A stretch of DNA of 64,000 bases from Actimicrobium sp047621345 (GCA_047621345.1 JBLHLW010000009.1:1-64000), one strand, 5' to 3'; positions 35,864-45,000 are shown, numbered from the stretch's first letter. Notes: generated by a model from the letters alone, not told the origin. Numbers and translations: made by a program.

Positions 35864-37021
35864 TCACGCGTCGTTGGGCCACGGTTGACCGTGCAGGTGT
35901 TGATACAACGATGCAGCCGTTGGAAATTCCCAGTTGTGTGTGCTGGTCGCGTGTGGATCGGCCCCGTGTTGCACGAGCAGGGCGCGCATTGGCTCTGAGC
36001 CTGTAGCGACAGCCATCAGAAGCGGACTACGCCCCAAGTCATTGGCCAAGCGGGGATTGGCTTGGAGTTCCAGCAGTGTCCTTGCTGTCTCGAGATGCGA
36101 ATTATTGACGGCATTGAATAGGGCAGTTTGGTTCTCCCAGCCGCGCGCATTGATATCGAGCCGGCCCTCCGTGACCAAAAAACGCACTGCATCAGGATGT
36201 CCGCTATGGGCAGCATGGTGCAGGGCGGTATCTAGTCTGAAATCAGGTATTTGCATACGTAATCCCGCTTGTTGCCAGCCCCGTAACACCGGTACGTTGC
36301 CCTCTTGCGCTGCCCGGTGGAGGAGGTTGCGTCCTAGTTCGTCCCGCTGTAGCGGATTACATCCATTGGCAATGAGCGCGGCGGCCGCGAGATGGCTATC
36401 GGTGTCGTTCCTTTCCCACGTTTGTTGCAGCAAGGCGATGGCCGGGAGGTCTGGCGTCTCGATGTGTGCACCGAGTGCGATCAGCGAGTTGATGCGGTGT
36501 TCCAGCGTTAACGGATTTTCCAGTCTCGGCCAAGCATTCTCGCCATACCGGCAGACCGTTTGCAGCAGGGTGTTGCCGTCAGTAATCTGGTTCGGGTCGA
36601 GCAGGCCATGCCGGATCAATGTCTCGACTGCCGCGAACTTGACAGGATTGCCAAGGTTGCAGGCCGTTACTACGGTCGGCCAGAATTGCGCACCAGAAGG
36701 AAGCTGCGCGAGCGCGTGACCGATCCGAGTACGTTCTTCGACTGAAAAATCCAGCCTTGTACCGGGCATCAGTAATTCGCGCGTGTCCAGTTTATTTTTC
36801 AGTGGCTGGTTGCAGATTTGGCGCCAGCGGGTCTGCGCCGAGGCCGATAACACCGGCGCTGCCGGCGAGGGTGGACGACCAGGACCTGACTCGGTTTGCG
36901 CTACCACGGTGACGGGAGTCAAGGCCGGAATACCCCCTTGCCTAGACGGACAAATCTTTGCTGGACAATTACCCACGACGTTAACCTCTCTTAATGAAGA
37001 TCGACGGATGTCGATCGCCAT
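35864..37021 (-). CDS. Ankyrin-repeat protein, effector-like
   Basis: A 385-residue protein; a GTG at 36976 preceded by AGAGAGG would give 370 and has the better ribosome site. The N-terminus (about 20-85) is Pro/Ser/Thr-rich. Ankyrin repeats run from about 130 to the end, the clearest being GRNLLHRAAQEGNVPVLRGW, TALHHAAHSGHPDAVRFLV, QTALFNAVNNSHLETARTLL and RSPLLMAVATGSEPMRALLV. There is no signal peptide or enzyme domain. A pair of TTCG boxes upstream (37060-37084 region) resembles, with imperfect spacing, type III secretion promoters. Function unknown. Confidence 0.75.
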   Translation of the reverse strand: MAIDIRRSSLREVNVVGNCPAKICPSRQGGIPALTPVTVVAQTESGPGRPPSPAAPVLSASAQTRWRQICNQPLKNKLDTRELLMPGTRLDFSVEERTRIGHALAQLPSGAQFWPTVVTACNLGNPVKFAAVETLIRHGLLDPNQITDGNTLLQTVCRYGENAWPRLENPLTLEHRINSLIALGAHIETPDLPAIALLQQTWERNDTDSHLAAAALIANGCNPLQRDELGRNLLHRAAQEGNVPVLRGWQQAGLRMQIPDFRLDTALHHAAHSGHPDAVRFLVTEGRLDINARGWENQTALFNAVNNSHLETARTLLELQANPRLANDLGRSPLLMAVATGSEPMRALLVQHGADPHATSTHNWEFPTAASLYQHLHGQPWPNDA

Positions 37022-37057
37022 TAAGTGGGTCAGGCTATGAAATGGTTCCGGAGTGGC

Positions 37058-37085
37058 CCGAAAAATAGTTGCCGGTTACGCGAAG
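37058..37085 (-). promoter_or_regulatory. Imperfect PIP/hrpII-like box before ankyrin gene
   Basis: On the minus strand, TTCGC is followed 17 bases later by TTCGG. The plant-inducible-promoter consensus of HrpB/HrpX regulons needs a 15-base gap, so this is two bases too long. Confidence 0.2.
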
Positions 37086-37103
37086 GACGGCAGCGTACAA
37101 AAA

Positions 37104-39356
37104 TTACTTGCGCACGCAATCGACAAAATAACCGCGCTTGCCATCAACCTCACGCGTGACGAGGCCATGGACATCGGTCTCGAAGCCCGGAAATCTCTCA
37201 TTGAAATCACGGGCGAATTTCAGGTAGTCGACGATGGTTTTGTTGAAGCGCTCGCCAGGAATAAGCAGCGGGATGCCCGGCGGATACGGCGTGAGCAGGA
37301 TGGACGTGACGCGGCCTTCGAGCTCATCGATGGGGACCCGGTCGATTTCGCGGTGCGCCATCATCGCGAACGCATCCGACGGTTTCATGGCTGGTTGCAT
37401 GTCCGACAGATACATCTCAGTCGTTAGGCGTGCGATATCGTAGGCCTTGTAGAAGTCATGGATTTGCTGGCACAAATCGCGCAGGCCGATGCGCTCGTAG
37501 CGCGGATTGGCAGCAGCGAATTCCGGCAGGATGCGCCACATCGGCTGGTTCTTGTCGTAGTCATCCTTGAACTGTTGCAGCGCCGTCAGCAGCGTGTTCC
37601 AGCGACCCTTGGTGATGCCGATGGTGAACATGATGAAGAATGAATACAGCCCGCACTTTTCGATGATGACGCCGTGCTCGGCCAGATACTTGGTGACGAT
37701 CGAGGCCGGGATGCCGGTCTCGCCGAACTTGCCGTCGAGCGACAGGCCCGGGTTGACGATGGTGGCCTTGATCGGATCGAGCATGTTGAAGCCCGGCGCG
37801 AGGTTGCCAAAACCGTGCCAGTCATCTTCGGCGCGGATCATCCAGTCATCCCGGTCGCCGATGCCGTCTTCCGAAAAGGTGTCCGGTCCCCAGACTTGAA
37901 ACCACCAGTCATGACCCCATTCGAGGTCGATTTTTTTCATGGCGCGGCGGAAATCGAGTGCTTCGAGGATGCTTTCCTCGACCAGTGCGGTGCCGCCCGG
38001 CGCTTCCATCATCGCGGCAGCCACATCGAGCGAGGCGATGATCGAGTACTGCGGCGACGTCGACGTGTGCATCAGGTAAGCCTCGTTGAAGGCATCCTGA
38101 TCGAGCTTGACGGTTTCGGATTCGCGCACCAGGATTTGCGACGCTTGCGACAGGCCGGCCAGCAATTTGTGCGTTGATTGCGTCGAAAAGATCATCGATT
38201 TTTTGGCGCGCGGACGATCCTGGCCAATCGCGTGCATGTCTTTGTAGAAGTCATGGAAGGTTGCATGCGGCAACCATGCCTCATCGAAATGCAGCGTATC
38301 GATTTCGCCATCGAGCATCTGCTTGAGGGTTTCGACGTTGTAGATCACGCCGTCGTAAGTGGACTGGGTGATGGTCAGGATGCGCGGCTTCTTGTTCTTG
38401 GCTTCGCGGGCAAACGGATTGGCCTCGATTTTCTTGCGGATGTTTTCCATCGTGAATTCCGACAGCGGAATCGGACCGATGATGCCCAGATGATTGCGAG
38501 TCGGCATCAGGAATACCGGGATCGCACCGGTCATGATGATCGCGTGCAGGATCGACTTGTGGCAATTGCGGTCAACCACGACGATATCGCCCGGTGCAAC
38601 CGTCGAATGCCAGACCATCTTGTTGCTGGTGCTGGTGCCGTTGGTGACGAAGTAGCAGTGGTCGGCATTGAAGATGCGCGCCGCATTGCGTTCGCTAGCC
38701 GCGACCGGGCCGGTGTGGTCGAGCAATTGGCCGAGTTCTTCGACGGCGTTGCAGACGTCGGCGCGCAGCATGTTTTCACCAAAAAACTGATGGAACATCT
38801 GGCCGATGGGCGACTTCAGGAAAGCCACGCCGCCCGAGTGTCCCGGGCAATGCCACGAATATGAACCGTCGTTGGCGTAGTGCACCAGCGCGCGAAAGAA
38901 GGGTGGCGACAGGCCATCCAGATACGACTTGGCTTCGCGGATGATGTGACGTGCAACGAATTCCGGCGTGTCTTCGAACATGTGGATGAAGCCGTGCAGT
39001 TCGCGCAGGATATCGTTGGGGATATGGCGCGAGGTGCGGGTTTCACCGTACAAATAAATCGGGATGTCGGCATTCTTGTGGCGGATTTCGGCGACGAAAG
39101 CGCGCAGCGATTTGAGCGCATGGTCGGTTTCTTCGTGCGAGCCGGCACCGAACTCTTCGTCGTCGATCGATAAAATAAAAGCGGAGGCGCGCGATTGCTG
39201 TTGGGCGAACTGCGACAGGTCACCGTAGCTGGTCACGCCGAGCACTTCCATGCCTTCTTTTTCCATCGCATCGGCGAGGGCGCGGATGCCCAGACCTGAG
39301 GTGTTTTCAGAGCGGAAGTCTTCGTCGATGATGACGATCGGGAAGCGGAATTTCAT
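37104..39356 (-). CDS. Orn/Lys/Arg decarboxylase, class III, 750 residues
   Basis: PLP-dependent decarboxylase of the large acid-inducible type, converting arginine, lysine or ornithine to agmatine, cadaverine or putrescine. It has an N-terminal response-regulator-like wing domain (1-130) and then the fold-type I core: SWHCPGHSGGVAFLKSP, TNGTSTSNKMVWH and HFDEAWLPHA. The Schiff-base lysine lies in STQSTHKLLAGLSQAS, and the C-terminal domain ends REVDGKRGYFVDCVRK. CTGGAGAACAC precedes the ATG. Substrate choice among the three amino acids cannot be settled by eye. No antiporter gene lies beside it. Confidence 0.93.
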   Translation of the reverse strand: MKFRFPIVIIDEDFRSENTSGLGIRALADAMEKEGMEVLGVTSYGDLSQFAQQQSRASAFILSIDDEEFGAGSHEETDHALKSLRAFVAEIRHKNADIPIYLYGETRTSRHIPNDILRELHGFIHMFEDTPEFVARHIIREAKSYLDGLSPPFFRALVHYANDGSYSWHCPGHSGGVAFLKSPIGQMFHQFFGENMLRADVCNAVEELGQLLDHTGPVAASERNAARIFNADHCYFVTNGTSTSNKMVWHSTVAPGDIVVVDRNCHKSILHAIIMTGAIPVFLMPTRNHLGIIGPIPLSEFTMENIRKKIEANPFAREAKNKKPRILTITQSTYDGVIYNVETLKQMLDGEIDTLHFDEAWLPHATFHDFYKDMHAIGQDRPRAKKSMIFSTQSTHKLLAGLSQASQILVRESETVKLDQDAFNEAYLMHTSTSPQYSIIASLDVAAAMMEAPGGTALVEESILEALDFRRAMKKIDLEWGHDWWFQVWGPDTFSEDGIGDRDDWMIRAEDDWHGFGNLAPGFNMLDPIKATIVNPGLSLDGKFGETGIPASIVTKYLAEHGVIIEKCGLYSFFIMFTIGITKGRWNTLLTALQQFKDDYDKNQPMWRILPEFAAANPRYERIGLRDLCQQIHDFYKAYDIARLTTEMYLSDMQPAMKPSDAFAMMAHREIDRVPIDELEGRVTSILLTPYPPGIPLLIPGERFNKTIVDYLKFARDFNERFPGFETDVHGLVTREVDGKRGYFVDCVRK

Positions 39357-39525
39357 GTGTTCTCCAGAGGCCAGCCGGGCCACGCGGAAAGTGAGACGCG
39401 CCGCACATTGGGACGCGCTGTAAATGGTAAAAATTCCGACAAAATACGGGAACGCGAATTCTCGCAGAAAAGTGGCTGTGGCGGGATGACTGTTAAGTGA
39501 CATTCCGCCAGGCCGGAGCGCCGAC

Positions 39526-40110
39526 TCAGTGTGCCGCACCCAGCAAATGCGGGTACCAGGCCAGCACACCGAGGCCGAGGCCGACAGCAGCAATACCATA
39601 AGCAAGATACTGCATCCAGCGCCGCCGCGTCAGTAGCGTGATTGCCGCCAGCGAAATGGCAATTTGCTCCGCCGTAGTCGCCAGCGCCCAGCGGTGATGT
39701 TCATGCATCTGCAGTTCGGATTGATGATCGAAATCCAGCGAGGCGGCTTCGAGTTTTTCAGCCGCTTTTTTAATCTCTTCTTTTTCGGCTTTGTAGCGCG
39801 CGACGTCGGCCTGGTATTTGTCGATGTTGACACCCGGAAGTGTCATCGCCAGTTCGGCCAGATTCTGTTTGTTCGATTTGGCCTGATAGTAATTCCATTG
39901 ATTGGCAGCTTCGGTTTTCTTGATGGCAGCGTCGTTCTTGAGTAGCGCCGCATTGTTTTGCGTGGCACCGCCGAGATAGCCAAACAGTGCGCCCACGGTC
40001 GCCAGGATCGCCGTCATGACCGCGATGCGGCCAGAGAATTTGTCGCCATCGTGACCAGCGTGTTCGACCGCATGGTCATGCGGTCCGTGGACATGAAAGC
40101 CATCTGACAT
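39526..40110 (-). CDS. DUF4337 membrane protein
   Basis: A 194-residue protein. It has a His-rich N-terminus (HVHGPHDHAVEHAGHDGD), one membrane segment (about 28-48, IAVMTAILATVGALFGYLGG), a coiled helical periplasmic region (about 50-135) and two C-terminal membrane segments (ATTAEQIAISLAAITLL; YLAYGIAAVGLGLGVLAW). This is the DUF4337 architecture; function unknown. It starts two bases after the folA stop, so the genes are co-transcribed. Confidence 0.82.
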   Translation of the reverse strand: MSDGFHVHGPHDHAVEHAGHDGDKFSGRIAVMTAILATVGALFGYLGGATQNNAALLKNDAAIKKTEAANQWNYYQAKSNKQNLAELAMTLPGVNIDKYQADVARYKAEKEEIKKAAEKLEAASLDFDHQSELQMHEHHRWALATTAEQIAISLAAITLLTRRRWMQYLAYGIAAVGLGLGVLAWYPHLLGAAH

Positions 40111-40112
40111 GA

Positions 40113-40601
40113 TTAATCTTTCTGGCGTTGATAAGTGACGAAGGCGAAATCGAATCCATTCGAGATCGATTGATGAGGCTCGCGTGCGGTGATACTCCAG
40201 TGTGCCGGATCGATCAACGGAAAGAACGCGTCGCAGTCAAAGCGCTGGCCGATTTCGGTGACGATCAGACGGTCTGCCAGTGGCAGCGCCAGCCGGTAAA
40301 TTTCTGCTCCGCCGATGACGAATACTTCAGCCGCATCCGGCAAGTCCAATGCTGCCTGCAGCGAGGAGACGGTTTCGACGCCTTCATGCTGCCAGTCCGG
40401 ATTGCGGCTAATGACGATATTGCGCCGGTTCGGCAGTGCCCGGCCGATCGACTCAAAGGTCTTGCGGCCCATCAGGATCGGGTGGCCAGTAGTCGTGCGC
40501 TTGAAATGGGCCAGATCTTCTGGCAATTTCCAGGGCAGCGTATTGCGGATGCCGATACCACCGGCGTTGTCGGTGGCGACGATCAGGGTCAGAGTAGTCA
40601 T
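40113..40601 (-). CDS. folA: Dihydrofolate reductase
   Basis: Reduces dihydrofolate to tetrahydrofolate with NADPH, regenerating the cofactor consumed by thymidylate synthase. Clear signatures: LIVATDNAGGIGIRNTLPWKLPEDLAHFK with the Met20-loop region, GHPILMGRKTFESIGRALP, NIVISRN and EVFVIGGAEIYRLAL. The 162 residues are normal. In related genomes it usually follows thyA directly; here about 4.4 kb separates them. Confidence 0.97.
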   Translation of the reverse strand: MTTLTLIVATDNAGGIGIRNTLPWKLPEDLAHFKRTTTGHPILMGRKTFESIGRALPNRRNIVISRNPDWQHEGVETVSSLQAALDLPDAAEVFVIGGAEIYRLALPLADRLIVTEIGQRFDCDAFFPLIDPAHWSITAREPHQSISNGFDFAFVTYQRQKD

Positions 40602-40917
40602 ATCAGGTCGTTCGGAAAATCGGGTTGGTGAGGCTCGACGCGAGTGCAGTTGCATCGGCATGACGACCATGTGGAGCGAGTAGTCCGGCGGATTATACCG
40701 GCGCACAAGGTCCGTGACAGACAAAGCAATCGTGTTCAGGTGGCGGATATCTGCGTGGTTTATCGGTCGCGCTGTCGGATTGTCCCCACGCTTGAGCCAC
40801 GAGATTGGATCCGCCACAAATAAAGGTGATCTGGCTCGCAAAAAATTGCCCGTGTAATAATAAAAAAGCTACTTTCGGTGACGTTTTATCTTTTTAACTT
40901 CACCAGGAGTCGTTGTC
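40602..40917. other. 316-base divergent gap between folA and large lipoprotein gene
   Basis: No convincing gene. It must hold promoters for both sides; the stretch just before the lipoprotein is AT-rich, and AGGAGTCGTTGTC provides a ribosome site. No operator symmetry was recognised. Confidence 0.5.
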
Positions 40918-43134
40918 ATGAAAGTGCACCACTGGGTCATTTCTATAGTTAGCGCGTTGGTTTTATCGGCGTGCGGAGGGGGTGGGTCGGATTCGTCTGA
41001 CGCGCCACCGTCAAGCGCTCCGCCTGCCTCATCTCCGCCGGTCGCTGGCGCACCGACCGGGCGCATCGCTGGTATCGTCGTCGCCAGCGATACCGGCCTG
41101 CCAATGGCTGGCGTACAAGTTCAGGTCGCTGGCACTACCAGTACGACTAGTACCACCGCTGCCGATGGCAGCTTCACTCAGGAGGCCGTTGGCATCACAG
41201 ACCGGCAAGTAGTTCGCTTCATGCGTGACGGCTATGCCGATGCGTTTGCCACCACCGCCGTGACGCAAGGCGAAACCGCCAGCGTCACGGGCCGGATGGC
41301 TCCGATCGCCGCCAGTGCGACCTTCGATAATAGTGCCGGCAAGACATTGATCGATACCAGTAGTGCTGCCAGCGTCACCATCCCGCCCTCAGGCGTGGTC
41401 GATGCCGCTAGCGGCGCGGCTCCACAAGGGGCGATCACCCTACGGATTGCCCCCATTAATCCCGCCACCAATCCGGCCAACATGCCGGGTGATTACACCA
41501 CCAGCACCGGCGGCATGATCGAGAGTTTTGGCGCGTTGTCAGTGCAATTGCGTGACGCCGCCGGCAAGCCACTCAACCTGGCACCCGGCACGAGCGCGAC
41601 GATCCGCATCCCGCTTGCCAGCCGTTCTGGCCTGCCGCAGCAGATGATCCCGCTGTTTTATTTCAATGAGTTGACCGGACTTTGGGTCGAGGAGGGTATG
41701 GCGACGCTGGCGGGGGTGGCGCCGAACCAGTATTACGAAGGCCGTGTTAAGCGCATCGCCGTATGGAATAGCGACAAGTTGGTTGACGCCATCATCGTCA
41801 ATGGTTGCGTTTCAAGCACTGACGGCAAGCTAACCGGCGGCGTCGCAGTGCGCGGTTCGGGCATCGACTACTCCGGTTTGTCTCTTGCGATATCGGATGC
41901 GCAAGGAAAGTTCCGATTACCGATTCGACGCAATGCACGTGTCAGCATCGGAGCCGCCTATCCCCGTATTTCGCCGACCGTTATCGCAGGGCCCGCTGCT
42001 ACCGACATCACGTTGCCGACCTGTTTGCAATTATCACCGGCACAAGAGGTACTGGCTCCGGCATTGTTGATATCACCTGCATCCATGACAGCGCCTGCTG
42101 GAACTCCCGCATTTTTCTATGTCCAGTTGGTCTCTGACCAGACAGCGACGTTCCAGTGGCTGCGCAATGGACGGGTGATCGATGGCGCAACCCAGTCGAT
42201 CTATCCATTGACCGCCGTATCGGCAGCTGACGATCAGGCGCAGTTCAGCGTCAGGGTAACCAACAGCAAGGGATCGGTGACCAGTGCGCCGGCAACGCTG
42301 ACGGTGGTCGCAGCAGCGTCAATGAGCGATCTTACAGCGTTGTTCGCGACGCTCTTTGCCCCGTTCGATATCGCTGATCTTGTGCAAGTGCCCCTCAATC
42401 TGTTTGCATCCAACGGTAAGTGGCTTAATCCTGCCTCCATTTGCATGACCGGGACGGCAGTAGGTGCTCTCAATGGTCAGCCAATTCCTGTCGGCACCGA
42501 ACAGTCCGACCTCAATCAAGTCGTCAGCGGTACCTTCGACAAGTGCGTCACGCGCGACAACACTAGTATCGAACTGAGCGGGTTTGTCAGCACCAGTTCG
42601 ACTGCGAATGCTGATCTAAGCATGCTTGGCGCGGTCCGACGCGCTGATCATCTCCGACGTGTTACCCGTATGGGGAATGGACAGGTGAGTGACGTCACCG
42701 GCAATGGCAGTGACAAGTTGACCGTGACAAGGTCAAGCACGAACGGCCTCGAAACCATCATCAATATCAACGCTCCCGTGCCTGGCTCGACCATCCTCAA
42801 CAATCTCAATGGCGTCCTCAACCAGTTCATTGCCGGCGAGTCGGTCACCAGTTCCACGGACGTCATCGCAGGGAAACTGGCGATGGAGTCGGTTGAGCAA
42901 CGTAGCGTTGAGTTCGCCATTGCTGGGGTGCGCTATGTCGTTGATGGAAAGTTAACGTTTCCGATGGTCATTGATTACCAGTTGCCTGAATCGCAGCGCC
43001 TTAGCTTGTTAAAAAATGCGCCGCCGGCATCCGGCCAGTTGAGCGTAATGCGCAATGGTTTTCAGATTGGCAGGATATTTGCAGGTCCTAACGGAAGGAT
43101 TGTGGAGATCAACGGCGTGGTGCAACCCTTCTGA
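40918..43134 (+). CDS. Large surface lipoprotein with regulatory-like and Ig-like domains
   Basis: A 738-residue predicted lipoprotein. The signal peptide ends in the lipobox VLSAC (cysteine 19), followed by a Gly/Ser/Pro linker. A carboxypeptidase-regulatory-like beta sandwich comes next (about 48-128, GRIAGIVVASDTGLPMAGVQ). The middle part resembles a ZU5/PKD-like surface region, a second sandwich covers about 300-370, and an Ig-like domain about 395-470 (TFQWLRNGRVIDGATQSIYP). The C-terminal 260 residues are unrecognised. Part of the insertion between thyA and folA. Function unknown, probably outer-membrane or surface display. Confidence 0.82.
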   Translation: MKVHHWVISIVSALVLSACGGGGSDSSDAPPSSAPPASSPPVAGAPTGRIAGIVVASDTGLPMAGVQVQVAGTTSTTSTTAADGSFTQEAVGITDRQVVRFMRDGYADAFATTAVTQGETASVTGRMAPIAASATFDNSAGKTLIDTSSAASVTIPPSGVVDAASGAAPQGAITLRIAPINPATNPANMPGDYTTSTGGMIESFGALSVQLRDAAGKPLNLAPGTSATIRIPLASRSGLPQQMIPLFYFNELTGLWVEEGMATLAGVAPNQYYEGRVKRIAVWNSDKLVDAIIVNGCVSSTDGKLTGGVAVRGSGIDYSGLSLAISDAQGKFRLPIRRNARVSIGAAYPRISPTVIAGPAATDITLPTCLQLSPAQEVLAPALLISPASMTAPAGTPAFFYVQLVSDQTATFQWLRNGRVIDGATQSIYPLTAVSAADDQAQFSVRVTNSKGSVTSAPATLTVVAAASMSDLTALFATLFAPFDIADLVQVPLNLFASNGKWLNPASICMTGTAVGALNGQPIPVGTEQSDLNQVVSGTFDKCVTRDNTSIELSGFVSTSSTANADLSMLGAVRRADHLRRVTRMGNGQVSDVTGNGSDKLTVTRSSTNGLETIININAPVPGSTILNNLNGVLNQFIAGESVTSSTDVIAGKLAMESVEQRSVEFAIAGVRYVVDGKLTFPMVIDYQLPESQRLSLLKNAPPASGQLSVMRNGFQIGRIFAGPNGRIVEINGVVQPF

Positions 43135-43153
43135 TGCCAATGGTTAATAAATG

Positions 43154-43193
43154 AAAAAAGTCCCTGCCATGGATTGTAGCGGGGACTTTTTTT
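43154..43193 (+). terminator. Strong rho-independent terminator
   Basis: AAAAAAGTCCC pairs with GGGGACTTTTTTT across about 16 bases, 20 bases beyond the lipoprotein stop. The A and T tracts make it usable in both directions. Confidence 0.85.
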
Positions 43194-43432
43194 CACACCA
43201 CGGGCTCACCGCGATAGATGTCTAACCATCCGCACCAGGCGTTTGGTCGGTGGTTTCGAGACCTTCGATGTGCTTGTCAAAGTTCAACTTGGGCATGCCC
43301 TTGCTGACCGGCGTTGATAGCGCCTGGGGTAGAGGCCTAGCAGCAGTCTTGCAATGCCCATAAAGTGAGTGCGACCTTGCGTGCGACAGGGCAGAAAATG
43401 TCCATGCTTGAGAGCCGCTGAGCATTCTCCGC

Positions 43433-44539
43433 TTAGAGCTCTGTTTTAGTTATCTTGGACCGGGTATCCACAGGATCGCCATTGATATCCTTCAAAAATT
43501 CTCTTCGCCCATCCCTGCCAAGTGCTGCGAGATGTTTGTTGATAAAGCAGGCGACGATCGCGTGGTCTGGAAATTCAATTGCCAAGGCGTTGTAGATGGC
43601 CTTGACGTGGAGATTGCCGACGATGATCGTTGTGGCTTCGCCATTTTTTAGCGCTGCGATCACCTTTTTCGCCTCGCTGACCATTCCAACATCTCTTTCC
43701 TGTAAGCTCGCCCACACTAAGCTGTCATTCTCTGCGTAGTGTGATATGACTGATCGATAGCTGTCATCAAGTTTTTTTTGAGTATTTTTGTTTGTTGATG
43801 AATAAATAATCATATATTTGGCATCAACAAAATCCATCATTTCTTCTATGAGAGCTGTGGCAGACGCCTTTTTAGCTTTGCTTTTTTTCTCTATTTCTCT
43901 ATGTTCTGTGGGGTCTAGTTGCAGAACAAGTGTTTTCAATTCCTGATAGAGCTTGTATGTCGACACTGCTAAAAGATGGGAATCGAAGAGGTCGATATTT
44001 TTACAAATATTCTCCGGGTGCAATCGATGTTTCTCGAGACATCGATCCAGATCCGGGGACTCAAGAAGTAGCGCACCTCGTCCATTTCTAATGCTGGGTA
44101 GTAGCGGTACCGAGTGGTATTCACCATAAATCATGATGACCGCATCGTTGAACTTCTTAGGATCATAGGCATTTTTATTGGAGAAAACAGAATATTGCTT
44201 GCGTACGGCCTTGGAGAATTCATCGATGGACTCTGCATCATCTCCCTTGTTGTATGACAATTCTTCAAAGGGATTATTTGGTTTGACGGTATTCGCTGCA
44301 TCGGCTCCGGGCAGTCCTATGGCCAGACTACGATCCAGGTACGCAAGCCACGCCCCACTTTTCTTTAAAAGACTTGAGAAACGCGGCGCAAGTAAGTTTT
44401 TTGAAGCAGCTAATGCGATAGCGTCGTCTTTATTTTTTCCGATTAAGTTTGAAGTAAGTGAATGCGTGTTTCGGTTGTCACGTGTATTTATGGTGATGTG
44501 AGGGGTTAATAAAAGTAATCCGGCAGTTATTTTGCGCAC
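43433..44539 (-). CDS. EreA/ChaN-like superfamily protein, AT-rich
   Basis: A 368-residue protein whose function is not assigned. The GTG start has an ideal site, AAGGAG six bases upstream. The N-terminus is hydrophobic (ITAGLLLLTPHI) and could be a signal or anchor. Three spaced motifs match the haem-binding-uptake/erythromycin esterase-like (EreA/ChaN/TIKI) superfamily: GEYHSVPLLP (about 138-147), the LQERDVGMV segment (about 281-289) and VGNLHVKAIYNAL (about 307-319). In that superfamily the Glu/His positions form the active or metal site. Base composition is visibly more AT-rich than its neighbours, suggesting recent acquisition. Confidence 0.7.
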   Translation of the reverse strand: MRKITAGLLLLTPHITINTRDNRNTHSLTSNLIGKNKDDAIALAASKNLLAPRFSSLLKKSGAWLAYLDRSLAIGLPGADAANTVKPNNPFEELSYNKGDDAESIDEFSKAVRKQYSVFSNKNAYDPKKFNDAVIMIYGEYHSVPLLPSIRNGRGALLLESPDLDRCLEKHRLHPENICKNIDLFDSHLLAVSTYKLYQELKTLVLQLDPTEHREIEKKSKAKKASATALIEEMMDFVDAKYMIIYSSTNKNTQKKLDDSYRSVISHYAENDSLVWASLQERDVGMVSEAKKVIAALKNGEATTIIVGNLHVKAIYNALAIEFPDHAIVACFINKHLAALGRDGRREFLKDINGDPVDTRSKITKTEL

Positions 44540-44716
44540 TTATATCTCCTTTTTATATAAATCATGATTCATGAATGGTTAATTATTTTGCAGGTCCTGC
44601 TTGATGAATGATGAGCTCCATAAATACGGGCGCAAAAATACGCAGAACCTCACGACGGTGTTTGTCTTGTCATACAGAGTTGGCTGTTATTGCCTCATCG
44701 CACTTCTCTGATCGCC

Positions 44717-44920
44717 TCAATAAATAGTGAATCGGCGATCGCGTTCACAGCAGACGAGCAAGTTATTGAATGACAAACAATCGGTATTGAGTGTCTTTGC
44801 AAAGTAGGGGGTTCCATCATCTGCTTTGACGAACGTCAAATTCAGGAAGTCGCGGTTGGGTTGGTACGCATTAATTTCTGTTAATGCATCAACGGCGTGG
44901 TGGCCTCGTGTCGCGCACAT
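44717..44920 (-). CDS. Possible small protein or gene remnant
   Basis: 67 residues beginning MCATRGHHAVDALTEIN, continuing NAYQPNRDFLNLTF and ending LLVCCERDRRFTIY. The composition looks protein-like, but there is no ribosome site and the ATG lies right after the thyA terminator hairpin. It could be the 3' end of a gene whose front was lost when this region was rearranged. Confidence 0.3.
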   Translation of the reverse strand: MCATRGHHAVDALTEINAYQPNRDFLNLTFVKADDGTPYFAKTLNTDCLSFNNLLVCCERDRRFTIY

Positions 44921-44930
44921 CGATTAATCA

Positions 44931-44971
44931 AAAAAAAGGCACCTGCTGCAGTTGCGGCAGGTGCCTTTTTT
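44931..44971. terminator. Strong bidirectional terminator after thyA
   Basis: GGCACCTGC (44938-44946) pairs perfectly with GCAGGTGCC (44957-44965), with seven A on the left and six T on the right. It ends thyA transcripts from the right and anything entering from the left. Confidence 0.9.
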
Positions 44972-44980
44972 GACTGGGCT

Positions 44981-45000
44981 ACATCACATCACATCACATC
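44981..45000. repeat. Four tandem ACATC units at the thyA stop
   Basis: ACATC is repeated four times in a row. The last unit contributes to the thyA TGA stop codon (44999-45001), so a change in copy number would not alter the protein. Confidence 0.8.

Larger units (their letters stand above)
44540..44998. other. 459-base mostly non-coding, AT-rich end of the thyA/folA insertion
   Basis: It holds the ribosome site and promoter area of the AT-rich gene, a doubtful 67-codon frame (44717-44920, minus) and the thyA terminator. Confidence 0.5.

Noticed and set aside
43222..43425. A 67-codon open frame on the minus strand after the lipoprotein terminator
   Set aside because: No ribosome site and no recognisable protein pattern.
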